A stretch of DNA of 17,583 nt, taken from an uncultured Synechococcus sp. Lineage in GTDB: Bacteria; Cyanobacteriota; Cyanobacteriia; PCC-6307; Cyanobiaceae. The stretch's first letter is position 1; the number at the start of each line of letters is the position of its first letter. Of the stretch, positions 7,188 to 14,072 are shown piece by piece. The stretch spans positions 1 to 17,583 of the forward strand of contig CALGVO010000084.1 in assembly GCA_937930135.1 (NCBI GenBank). The letters run 5' to 3'. Both the position numbers and the translations under genes were made by a program. The notes beneath the pieces are model-generated. The model was not told the DNA's origin. It saw only the letters and a list, made by a program, of their open reading frames with translations, and ran no database searches.

Positions 7188-8054
7188 TTACACCTCCTGC
7201 TGTCTCTGGGGCCGCGAGAGGCCGAGGGACAGCAGCCAGCCGCCGAGGCAGAGACCAAGCAAGAGCAGGAAGCTGCCGCTCACCACGGTGGCGCTGTATC
7301 CGAAATCGAGGAACCGCATCGCGTTGAGGTAGGCGTAAAGCGCCAGGCTTTCTGTGCTGCTGGCCGGTCCGCCGCCGGTCATCACCTGGATCAGGTCAAA
7401 CACACCGAAGGCCTGGGCCAGCCGGAACAACAGCGCCAGGGCCAGGTAAGGGCGCAGCAGGGGCAGGGTGATGCGTCGGAAGCAGACCCAGCTGCTGCCC
7501 CCTTCCAGGCGCAGAGCTTCGTAGAGATCGCCGGGAATGGTCTGCAAGCCGGCCAAAAGGATCAGGGCCGCAAACGGCGTGGTTTTCCATACATCACCCA
7601 CCACCGTGGCGATCCAGGTGATCGCAGGATTGGCCAGCAGGTTCAGGGATGGCCAACCGAGTGCGTGTGCGAGTTGATCGAGGGGCCCGTAGGGGGTGTT
7701 GAAGATCCAGCGCCAGCCCAGGGCCATCACGGTGGTGGGCAGCGCCCAGGGAATCAGGGCGATGGCACGCACGGCACCGCGGCCGCGCCAGCGTTGATCG
7801 AGCAACAGGGCGATCGCCAGGGCCAGCAGGAGTTCCACCCCCACCGACACCAGGGCGAAGCGCAGGGTCTGGGTGGCGTCTTGCCAGAAGCGTTGATCCT
7901 GGAGCAATCGGATCCAGTTGGCGCCGTGATTGAGCACGGGCTCGAGGCCGGTGACCACCGAGTCGGCGTGGTTACTCAGCCAGGCGTAATGCAGCAGCGG
8001 CGCCGCAAACACCACGAGCAGGAGCAGGCCAGCGGGACCAAGCAGCAGAATCAC
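7188..8054 (-). CDS. ggtC: Glucosylglycerol ABC transporter permease GgtC (MalF-type)
   Basis: This 288-residue permease has about six membrane helices, beginning with a hydrophobic N-terminal segment (LLLVVFAAPLL, about 11-21). The EAA loop is at about 178-188 (YEALRLEGGSS). The start is GTG at 8054, overlapping the TGA of ggtB in a GTGA junction. It is supported by a GGAGG placed 6 bases upstream. The C terminus is coded through the ribosome-binding site of ggtD. Together with GgtD it should form the membrane channel for glucosylglycerol uptake. The substrate is inferred from linkage to ggpS, while the ABC sugar-permease family is clear from the motif and topology. Confidence 0.88.
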   Translation of the reverse strand: MILLLGPAGLLLLVVFAAPLLHYAWLSNHADSVVTGLEPVLNHGANWIRLLQDQRFWQDATQTLRFALVSVGVELLLALAIALLLDQRWRGRGAVRAIALIPWALPTTVMALGWRWIFNTPYGPLDQLAHALGWPSLNLLANPAITWIATVVGDVWKTTPFAALILLAGLQTIPGDLYEALRLEGGSSWVCFRRITLPLLRPYLALALLFRLAQAFGVFDLIQVMTGGGPASSTESLALYAYLNAMRFLDFGYSATVVSGSFLLLLGLCLGGWLLSLGLSRPQRQQEV

Positions 8055-9331
8055 GGCGTTCCTCCGGCGGACCGCAGGATCGCCTCGGTGTTGGCGCTGG
8101 CCCGCTCCATCCCCTGCGCGGCGGACTGCTGGCCGGTGAGGCTGGCGCTCAGGTCTCGCTGCAGCACGTCACTGATCTGGGCATAGAGGGGGGTTTCCGG
8201 CCTGGGCAGGGCGTGTTCCAGGGCCTCCTCCAGTTGGGGCAGGATCGGATTCAGAGCGATCAATTCGGGATCGCGATACAAGCTTGCGGCTGTGGGGGTA
8301 TAGCCGTGGGAGAGAAACAGCGCCTTCTGCGATTCGGTGGAGCTGAGGAAGCGCATCGCCGTGGCGGTGGCTTCAGGGTGGGCACTGCCGCGCAGCATGG
8401 AAAGGCCCCAACTGCCCAGGGTGGCAGTGGAGGGATCGCCGCTGTTGGCCACCATCGTCGTGATCCCCACCCGACCGCGCACGGCGCTGCCCGGCTGCTG
8501 AAGTTCGGCCCAGGCGTAGGGCCAGTTGCGCATGAAGGCGGCATCCCCGGCCTTGAAGCTCTGCAGGGCTTCCGGTTCGGCGTAGTTGGTCACCGCCTCT
8601 GGGCTGATCCCTTCGCTGATCAGTTGCCGCAGCCAGGCGACTGCGGCGATCGCCTGAGGTTGGTTGAGGCCCACAGCCGCCTGGTCGGGCTGGAACCAGA
8701 ACCCCCCGAAGCCATGCACCAGCTCGAGAACCACGCAGCTGAGCCCCTCGTATTGGCGCCCTTCCCACACGTAGCCCCAGGGCACCCGGCCATCAGCCTG
8801 GAGCTGCCGGCTGATCGTCACCAGTTCCTGCGGGGTGCGGGGTGGCTGATCGATCAGATCCGTGCGCCAGTAGAGCAGCCCCATACTGGCGACGAGGGGC
8901 CAGCGGTAGAGCACATCGTTGATGCTGTTGCCAGCGCGGACGCCCTCGGCCAGGGCCGCCATCGCCTCGGGGCCAAACCACGGATCGAGGGGTTGCAGCC
9001 AATCTGCGGCCACGTATTTGGGCACCCAGGTGATGTCCATCAACAGGGCATCGAAGGGGGTGTCGCCCAGCAGCAGACTGCTGATGGCCAGATCGGAGAT
9101 CGCTTCCGTCTCCAACGGGCCTCGGGTGACCGTGAGTCGGATGCGACCGCGATGCTCCTGGTTGAACCGCTTAACCAGGGGTTGGGTCGCATCGGCAAAC
9201 GGCGCCGGCATCAGGATGTTGACTGATTCGGTCGGCCGAGCCTGCACCCAGACCATGCTCCCCGCGACCAGCAGGGCCATGGTCAGGGCCGCCACCATCC
9301 AGGGCTGAAGACGGCGCAGGGCGGATGTCAT
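8051..9331 (-). CDS. ggtB: Glucosylglycerol ABC transporter substrate-binding protein GgtB
   Basis: This 426-residue extracytoplasmic solute-binding protein is of the carbohydrate family (SBP type 1). A hydrophobic leader at about 12-28 ends in WVQA, followed by VNILMPAPF at the start of the mature fold and FDALLMDITWVPKYV, typical of sugar-binding proteins. There is no cysteine after the leader, so it is probably a Sec-exported or N-terminally anchored protein rather than a lipoprotein. ATG at 9331 is chosen because it lies 7 bases after the ggpS stop and gives a compact signal peptide. An upstream in-frame ATG at 9394 would overlap ggpS. The stop overlaps the ggtC GTG. In Synechocystis the Ggt system imports glucosylglycerol, sucrose and trehalose. 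The ligand here is inferred from context. Confidence 0.86.
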   Translation of the reverse strand: MTSALRRLQPWMVAALTMALLVAGSMVWVQARPTESVNILMPAPFADATQPLVKRFNQEHRGRIRLTVTRGPLETEAISDLAISSLLLGDTPFDALLMDITWVPKYVAADWLQPLDPWFGPEAMAALAEGVRAGNSINDVLYRWPLVASMGLLYWRTDLIDQPPRTPQELVTISRQLQADGRVPWGYVWEGRQYEGLSCVVLELVHGFGGFWFQPDQAAVGLNQPQAIAAVAWLRQLISEGISPEAVTNYAEPEALQSFKAGDAAFMRNWPYAWAELQQPGSAVRGRVGITTMVANSGDPSTATLGSWGLSMLRGSAHPEATATAMRFLSSTESQKALFLSHGYTPTAASLYRDPELIALNPILPQLEEALEHALPRPETPLYAQISDVLQRDLSASLTGQQSAAQGMERASANTEAILRSAGGTP

Positions 9332-9338
9332 GCCGTTG

Positions 9339-10838
9339 TCATGCCTTGCCGGAGTCCTCGCGCAGGGCTCCCATCTGCTCTTCAGCCCAGTCACTCACGG
9401 TGAACGCCTCAACGGCGGCCGACATCTTGCGCATGCGCTGTTGCTGTTCCTCGGGGGGCATCGCCAGGGCCTGATCGATCGCCTCATCCATGCGGCGATG
9501 GGAATAGGGATTGGTGAGCACGGCACCATCCAGCACCACCGAGGCGCCGGTGAATTCAGAAAGCACCAGCACACCACCGTGATCGCGGCGAGCAGCGGCA
9601 TATTCCTTGGCCACCAGGTTGAGACCGTCGCGCAGGGGAGTGATCCAGCAGACATCGGCTTTGCTGAACCAAGCCACCATTTCTTCGTAGGGGATCCGTC
9701 GGGTCGAGAAACGGATCGGCACCCAGTCCATCAGGCTGAAGCGCCCGTTGATCCGCCCGGCCATTTCTTCGATGGAGCGCTGCGTGTCTTCGTAGATCTT
9801 CATCCCACTGGCGGCCGACACACAGGCGAGCATGAGCACCACCTGGCCGTGCAATTCCGGGCGACGTTCGAGCAGGCGCTCGAAGGCCAGCAGCAGCTCC
9901 TCGTTGCCTTTGGTGTAGTCCACCCGGCTGGCCGAGAGGATGAGCTGGCGCCCTTTGCGAGTGTCGTCTTCGATGCGCGCGGCATAGTCCTGAATGTCGT
10001 CGCGACTCACCAGGGCCTGGATCACATCCGGAGAGGTGCCCACCGGAGATGAGAGCAGCTGAATTCGCCGGCCCTTGTAGTCGAGCCAGGGTGTTTCCGA
10101 TGGTTCCGTGAGGGCGGAGCCGGTGGAGAGGAACCGGGCGTTGACCGGTTGCTTCGGTCCCTTGCGGGCACCGAGCAGACAGTTGGCGGCTCGGGCGAAG
10201 TTCTCGGTGTAGCGCGGGATATGAAAGCCAACGAGATCGCAACTGAGCAGACTTTCCAGGATCTGCTCCCGCCAGGGCAGAATGGCGAACACATCATTCC
10301 CGGGAAAGGGAGTGTGATGGAAAAAGGCGATCTTCAGATCTGGGCGTTGCTCGCGGATGTAACCGGGGGCCAGCCAGAGGTTGTAGTCATGCACCCACAC
10401 GCTGGCCCCGTGAGCCGCCTCATGGCAGGCGGCCTGGGCAAAACGTCGATTGACGTCCTGAAAGATGGTCCAGTCTGTGTTGTTGACGTCGAAATAAGTG
10501 GGAAAAGTATGAAGAATCGGCCAGAACGACTCTTTCGATGTGATGTGATAAAAACTCGAGATCTGTTCCTTTTCAAGCGGAATGCGTCTCAACGTGAAGT
10601 CTGCCGGCGCGTTCATGGCGATGCGCTCGTCCTCAACCCCGTCGGTTGAATCCACCTGACGCCAGGCAATCCAGGTGCCATCGAGGCGGCTGCGAAACAG
10701 GTTCCGTAGGGTTGGAATGATGCCGTTGGGACTTTTCTGATCGATCCAGATTCGTTTTCCCTGCTCATCCTTGCCCTCGTCAAAAGGGGTGCGATGGTAG
10801 AGAAGAATGAATGAACTTTTGCCTTCTTCTTTCAACAT
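9339..10838 (-). CDS. ggpS: Glucosylglycerol-phosphate synthase GgpS
   Basis: GgpS is a GT20-family glycosyltransferase that joins ADP-glucose and glycerol 3-phosphate to make glucosylglycerol-phosphate, the committed step of compatible-solute synthesis in salt-stressed cyanobacteria. The product is 499 residues, the length I recall for Synechocystis GgpS. OtsA-like conserved segments are HDYNLW (about 150-155), HHTPFPG (174-180), SRVDYTKG (304-311) and RDGLNLVAKE (403-412), the last two lining the nucleotide-sugar site. There is no C-terminal phosphatase domain, so a separate GgpP is needed and is not in this window. The start at 10838 is supported by GAGGAG 11 bases upstream and by family length; an ATG at 10886 would add 16 residues. 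Trehalose-6-phosphate synthase is the main alternative. The linked Ggt importer argues for GgpS. Confidence 0.92.
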   Translation of the reverse strand: MLKEEGKSSFILLYHRTPFDEGKDEQGKRIWIDQKSPNGIIPTLRNLFRSRLDGTWIAWRQVDSTDGVEDERIAMNAPADFTLRRIPLEKEQISSFYHITSKESFWPILHTFPTYFDVNNTDWTIFQDVNRRFAQAACHEAAHGASVWVHDYNLWLAPGYIREQRPDLKIAFFHHTPFPGNDVFAILPWREQILESLLSCDLVGFHIPRYTENFARAANCLLGARKGPKQPVNARFLSTGSALTEPSETPWLDYKGRRIQLLSSPVGTSPDVIQALVSRDDIQDYAARIEDDTRKGRQLILSASRVDYTKGNEELLLAFERLLERRPELHGQVVLMLACVSAASGMKIYEDTQRSIEEMAGRINGRFSLMDWVPIRFSTRRIPYEEMVAWFSKADVCWITPLRDGLNLVAKEYAAARRDHGGVLVLSEFTGASVVLDGAVLTNPYSHRRMDEAIDQALAMPPEEQQQRMRKMSAAVEAFTVSDWAEEQMGALREDSGKA

Positions 10839-10856
10839 GGAAGCGATTTCTCCTCG

Positions 10857-10877
10857 GTTGGATTGCTTCAATCCAAC
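10857..10877. repeat. Perfect 9-bp inverted repeat in the ggpS leader
   Basis: GTTGGATTG, three bases, then CAATCCAAC form a perfect 9-bp palindrome, one base upstream of the GAGGAG ribosome-binding site of ggpS. As RNA it would make a tight hairpin with a 3-base loop. As DNA it is a plausible dimeric-repressor operator. No T-tract follows, so it is not an intrinsic terminator. It is the strongest dyad I noticed in the region between the peroxiredoxin gene and ggpS. Confidence 0.6.
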
Positions 10878-10894
10878 GCCTAACATCCCCCTCC

Positions 10895-10923
10895 ACCATT
10901 CCTTAAAGCGGGCTCTTTGTCAA
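10895..10923 (-). promoter_or_regulatory. Candidate ggpS promoter
   Basis: A perfect TTGACA (-35 hexamer) lies at 10923-10918 on the minus strand, 17 bases from a weak -10 candidate AATGGT at 10900-10895, which matches the consensus at 3 of 6 positions. It sits in the 98-base gap between the peroxiredoxin stop and ggpS. Transcription from it would start near 10888, about 10 bases before the inverted repeat. An alternative sigma factor could explain the poor -10. Confidence 0.35.
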
Positions 10924-10936
10924 ACCTGAGGCGGGT

Positions 10937-11491
10937 TCAGCCTGCGGCCTGAAGCGTCTGCAGTGAAGCGAGCACCTCACGGGCGTGTCCGGCTGGGCGC
11001 ACTCCGGTCCAGATCTGGCGCAACACACCCTTCGGATCGATCAGGAAGGTGTGGCGCATCGAGAAGGGTGCCATCCAGGAGCCATAGCGCTGGCTCACCT
11101 GGCCCTTGGGATCGGAGAGCAACACGAAATCGAGGCCTTCGCTGCTGCAGAACGAGGCATGCTCATCGACAGGATCGGCGCTCACTGCGGCGATGGATGC
11201 ACCGGCAGCTTCAAAGTCGGCCAGGGCGGCTTGAAAACCATGGGCTTCCAGGGTGCAGCCGGAGGTGAAATCGCGTGGATAGAAATAAAGAACAAGCCAC
11301 TGACCACGAAACTCCTGCAGCGACCACTGGGTGCGACTGGGGTCACGGCGTGAGGTGCCCGGACAATCAAATCCGGGGGCCGGTTGGTTCAAGCTGGGGA
11401 GTGTGCCGCCGAGGGCCAGGGCCGGTTGGGGCGTACGCCAAAAAACAGCCCCTCCGACCAGAAGCAGTTGGAGGAGCGTGCGACGCTGCAT
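10937..11491 (-). CDS. Exported PrxQ/BCP-like peroxiredoxin
   Basis: This 184-residue thioredoxin-fold peroxidase of the AhpC/TSA, BCP/PrxQ branch would reduce hydrogen peroxide or alkyl hydroperoxides. The active-site segment YPRDFTSGCTLEA places the peroxidatic cysteine at C79. PrxQ proteins usually have a resolving cysteine five residues later; here that position is glycine-flanked (CTLEAHGF) and lacks one. C43 and C115 remain as possible partners, or the enzyme may act as 1-Cys. The N terminus is a signal peptide: MQRR, a hydrophobic stretch, then ALA at about 25-27. It is therefore predicted to act in the periplasm or thylakoid lumen. It begins 40 bases after rpmB and ends 98 bases before ggpS, on the same strand. 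Confidence 0.88.
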   Translation of the reverse strand: MQRRTLLQLLLVGGAVFWRTPQPALALGGTLPSLNQPAPGFDCPGTSRRDPSRTQWSLQEFRGQWLVLYFYPRDFTSGCTLEAHGFQAALADFEAAGASIAAVSADPVDEHASFCSSEGLDFVLLSDPKGQVSQRYGSWMAPFSMRHTFLIDPKGVLRQIWTGVRPAGHAREVLASLQTLQAAG

Positions 11492-11531
11492 GATGACAGG
11501 ACCCTGACGTTCTCAGGACCTTAGACAGAAC

Positions 11532-11768
11532 TCAGATCCTGCTGAGATCGATACCCAGGGAGCGGGCGTAGGCACCGAGACCTTTTTTCTGGATCGTTTT
11601 GAGCGCGCGGGTGGTGATGCGCAGGTTGACCCAGCGCTTGCCTTCTGCCCACCAGAGGCGACGCTGCTGCAGGTTGGCCTGCTGCAGCTTTTTGGTGCGG
11701 ATATGGGAGTGGCTCACAGCCATGCCGTTGTTGGCGCGCGTGCCGGTGAGCTGACATACCCGAGACAT
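11532..11768 (-). CDS. rpmB: 50S ribosomal protein bL28
   Basis: This 78-residue ribosomal protein begins MSRVCQLTGTRANNGMAVSH, the standard bL28 N terminus. It continues with a basic middle (RRLWWAEGKRWVNLRITTRALK) that contacts 23S rRNA, and ends in KKGLGAYARSLGIDL. The length matches cyanobacterial bL28. The start at 11768 is set by the family N terminus, with a weak GGAG about 8 bases upstream; the frame continues upstream but has no homology there. It lies 62 bases after htpG on the same strand, an htpG-rpmB pairing I recall from other cyanobacteria. Confidence 0.96.
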   Translation of the reverse strand: MSRVCQLTGTRANNGMAVSHSHIRTKKLQQANLQQRRLWWAEGKRWVNLRITTRALKTIQKKGLGAYARSLGIDLSRI

Positions 11769-11790
11769 GATCGACTCCGTGACTGATCGC

Positions 11791-11806
11791 TGATCCAAAA
11801 GGATCA
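11791..11806. repeat. Short inverted repeat in the rpmB leader
   Basis: TGATCC, AAAA, GGATCA form a perfect 6-bp palindrome 23-38 bases upstream of the rpmB start. On the transcribed strand it is a hairpin with a TTTT loop. No T-run follows, so it is not a normal terminator of htpG. It could be an mRNA structure that tunes rpmB translation, or chance. Confidence 0.3.
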
Positions 11807-11830
11807 AACAACTATCTTAGCAAAGCAAGT

Positions 11831-13741
11831 TCACAGTCCCCGTTCCATCAGTGAAGCCATCAGGCGACTGCTGCGGGTCTGGAAGTCACCGAGTTCCTTC
11901 GGCTCGAGGCCACCGACCGCCAGACGGGCCATGTCGTAGAGATAGACGGCGAGATCGCGGGCGAGTGCTTTGCTGGGTGAGCTGCTGCCAGTGCCCACAA
12001 GCACTCCGCCAGAGTCGAGTTTGAGCAGACCTTCCACCATCGGATGGCTGCGATTCACCACCAGCACGTGGTGCTCCGGAAGGCCTGGTAGCCGCTGTTC
12101 CATCAGCGCACCGATGTCGTTGATCCGGCGCATCTGTTCGGGCAGCAAAATGAGGGCCGCCGGAGCGTCGGCTCCTCCCTTGAGCGCCTGCACCTGAATG
12201 GTCACCTTGTCGTTGGCGAGGGCATCCTTCATCAGTTTGCGCAGGCATTCCGCCTGGGTTTCACCACCTTGATCCGCCAGGTCTGGTGCGTCGTCTTTGA
12301 GGCTGTCATCCAGTTCCGCATCGACGCGCTGGAAGCTGAGCTCGTCATGGCGTGACTCCAGCCAGGGAAGGAATTGGCTGTCGATCACCGTGTCGGCAAG
12401 GAGCACCTCCGCACCCTGGCCCTTCCAGAGACTGAGGGCGCCGGCCTGGGCGATCTCATCGCTGCAATAGAGCACGCGCTGCTTGTCGGAACTCTGGGGC
12501 AGGCGCGAGGTGTAGCCCGCCAGGGTGGTGTAAGCCTTCTCACCGCTGCGCAGGATGGACGCCCCGGCTTCGGTCTCCCCATCGTCGCTCTCGGCGGTGG
12601 TGCCGAACAGCACCAGAGGCTCGACCTGATCGGCAAACTTTTCGTCCTCCATGGCCCCGATCTTCACGAATGGCGCCAGGGCTTCCCAGGCGTCCGCGTA
12701 GGCCGTGGCGTCGTCCTGTTTCAACGACTTGAGCCGATCCGCCACCTTCTTGGCCACAAAATTGCCGATGGAACGCACCCGTCGGTCGGTCTGCAGGGCA
12801 CTCCGACTCACATTCAGCGGAATATCAGGAGAATCAATGACGCCACGCAGGGGCAGGAGGTAGCGGGGCACGATCTCCTTGATCGAGTCACTCACGAACA
12901 CCTGGTTGCAATACAACCGAATCTCACCCTTTTCCCAGTCGGCTCGTCCAGTCGATTTTGGGAAATACAGAATTCCCTGGAGGGCATAGGGATAATCGGT
13001 GTTGAGGTGGACCCAGAGCAGGGGATCTCCCTGGAAGGGATAGAGGTAGTGGTAAAGATCGATGTAGTCCTGATCACTCAACTCCCGACTGCTCTGACGC
13101 CAGGGAGCCGTTTGCTTGTTGATCGTTTCACCCTCCAGCTGCACCGGCACCGGCATGAAATCGCAGTACTGGGTGATCAGCGTGCGGAGCCGAGCCGGCT
13201 CCAGATATTCCAGCTCCTCCTCCAGCAGATGCAGAATCACATCGGTGCCCGGTTCCGAGCGTTCCGCCTGATCCAGCGTGAAAGAGGGAGAGCCATCACA
13301 ACTCCAGCGCACGGCCTGTTGGTCGGGCCGGGCTGAGAGCGTGATCAATTCAACCTGGCGGGACACCATGAAACTGGAATAAAACCCGAGGCCGAAGTGG
13401 CCGATGATCGCATCGCTTTCCTGTTTGTATTTCTCCAGGAAATCCTCGGCGCTTGAAAACGCCACCTGATTGATATAGCGCTTCACTTCATCGGCAGTCA
13501 TGCCGATGCCGTTGTCAGACACTGTGATCGTTTTCTTCTCGCGGTCGACCCGAATCCGAATCAGGCCATCCGAACCTTCTGAGCAGTCACCAGCCATGGA
13601 GGCCATGCGCCGCTTGCTGATCGCGTCAGAGCTGTTGCTGACCAATTCACGGAGGAACACCTCATGGCCGGAGTACACGGCCTTTTTGATGATCGGGAAG
13701 ATGTTCTCGGTATGAATCTGAATCTGGCCTTGTTCCAGCAT
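11831..13741 (-). CDS. htpG: Hsp90-family molecular chaperone HtpG
   Basis: This 636-residue cytosolic ATP-dependent chaperone is in the normal bacterial HtpG length range. The GHKL ATPase motifs are all visible in the N-terminal domain: FLRELVSNSSDA at 29-40 with the catalytic-region E32 and N36, DNGIGM at 76-81, and GHFGLGF at 114-120. The middle domain has LRGVIDSPDIPLNVSRSALQ, with the conserved arginine of the ATPase loop. The C-terminal dimerisation domain ends MERGL without the eukaryotic MEEVD tail. ATG at 13741 gives the expected N terminus. HtpG in cyanobacteria is tied to heat, light and oxidative stress. No CIRCE element is visible upstream, but a GGTCAA direct repeat lies close before the start. 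The 82 bases to the upstream ferredoxin gene suggest its own promoter. Confidence 0.97.
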   Translation of the reverse strand: MLEQGQIQIHTENIFPIIKKAVYSGHEVFLRELVSNSSDAISKRRMASMAGDCSEGSDGLIRIRVDREKKTITVSDNGIGMTADEVKRYINQVAFSSAEDFLEKYKQESDAIIGHFGLGFYSSFMVSRQVELITLSARPDQQAVRWSCDGSPSFTLDQAERSEPGTDVILHLLEEELEYLEPARLRTLITQYCDFMPVPVQLEGETINKQTAPWRQSSRELSDQDYIDLYHYLYPFQGDPLLWVHLNTDYPYALQGILYFPKSTGRADWEKGEIRLYCNQVFVSDSIKEIVPRYLLPLRGVIDSPDIPLNVSRSALQTDRRVRSIGNFVAKKVADRLKSLKQDDATAYADAWEALAPFVKIGAMEDEKFADQVEPLVLFGTTAESDDGETEAGASILRSGEKAYTTLAGYTSRLPQSSDKQRVLYCSDEIAQAGALSLWKGQGAEVLLADTVIDSQFLPWLESRHDELSFQRVDAELDDSLKDDAPDLADQGGETQAECLRKLMKDALANDKVTIQVQALKGGADAPAALILLPEQMRRINDIGALMEQRLPGLPEHHVLVVNRSHPMVEGLLKLDSGGVLVGTGSSSPSKALARDLAVYLYDMARLAVGGLEPKELGDFQTRSSRLMASLMERGL

Positions 13742-13748
13742 CGCCCTG

Positions 13749-13764
13749 GGTCAATAACGGTCAA
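13749..13764. repeat. GGTCAA direct repeat before htpG
   Basis: GGTCAA occurs twice, ten bases apart (13749-13754 and 13759-13764), so both copies face the same side of the helix, 8-23 bases upstream of the htpG ATG. No CIRCE (TTAGCACTC dyad) is present. It may be a regulator-binding site, but six-base copies can occur by chance. Confidence 0.25.
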
Positions 13765-13823
13765 AACCTATGGCAGGAGCGAAGGCCGGAACAAGTCAGG
13801 CCGTGGGGTGGTGACCGAACCGT

Positions 13824-14048
13824 TCAGGGGCGGCGCTGGAGATCGGCCCGCTCCTCGGCGAGAATCGCCCCATCCACCGGACACACCTGCAGGCAGATGC
13901 CGCAATCGATGCAGGTGTCGAAATCGATCCAGTAAAACTCTGTGCCTTTCTTATTGCGCCCTCTGCCGGGTTGGATGCACGCCACCGGACAGGCGTCGAC
14001 GCAGTCGGCAATTCCCTCGCAGACATCGGTGACGATTGTGTGGGCCAT
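13824..14048 (-). CDS. Small dicluster (predicted seven-iron) ferredoxin
   Basis: This 74-residue soluble electron carrier has eight cysteines. C10, C16, C20 and C24 lie in VCEGIADCVDACPVACI, and C46, C49, C52 and C56 in CIDCGICLQVCP. The second set is a standard CxxCxxCxxxCP. The first has CX5CX3CP, missing the second cysteine of a normal CxxCxxC. By analogy with Azotobacter FdI, C10, C16 and C56 would hold a [3Fe-4S] cluster and C20, C46, C49 and C52 a [4Fe-4S] cluster; C24 would be free. The start MAHTIVTD at 14048 matches the family N terminus. An ATG four codons upstream is possible, and no Shine-Dalgarno is evident. It starts 24 bases after hisZ on the same strand. It is too short and differently spaced to be PsaC. 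The redox partner is unknown. Confidence 0.88.
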   Translation of the reverse strand: MAHTIVTDVCEGIADCVDACPVACIQPGRGRNKKGTEFYWIDFDTCIDCGICLQVCPVDGAILAEERADLQRRP

Positions 14049-14072
14049 GCCATCAACCAAGCAACACCGACT

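Noticed and set aside
8213..9226. Plus-strand open frame of 337 codons antisense to ggtB
   Set aside because: It is a shadow of the solute-binding protein gene with composition typical of antisense frames and no motifs.
9339..10838. Trehalose-6-phosphate synthase (OtsA) as the identity of the GT20 enzyme
   Set aside because: The shared motifs belong to the GT20 family, but the 499-residue length, N-terminal sequence and linkage to a complete Ggt-type importer favour GgpS.
10857..10877. Intrinsic terminator or attenuator before ggpS
   Set aside because: The stem is perfect but AT-balanced and is followed by the ribosome-binding site rather than a T-run.
12374..13336. Plus-strand open frame of 320 codons antisense to htpG
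   Set aside because: It lies wholly within the conserved middle of htpG, and no motif or ribosome-binding site supports it.
13742..13823. CIRCE/HrcA heat-shock operator upstream of htpG
   Set aside because: The TTAGCACTC-N9-GAGTGCTAA dyad is not present in the gap.
13824..14048. PsaC of photosystem I
   Set aside because: PsaC is 81 residues with two regular CxxCxxCxxxCP motifs. This protein is 74 residues, has an irregular first motif, and does not begin with the PsaC N terminus.
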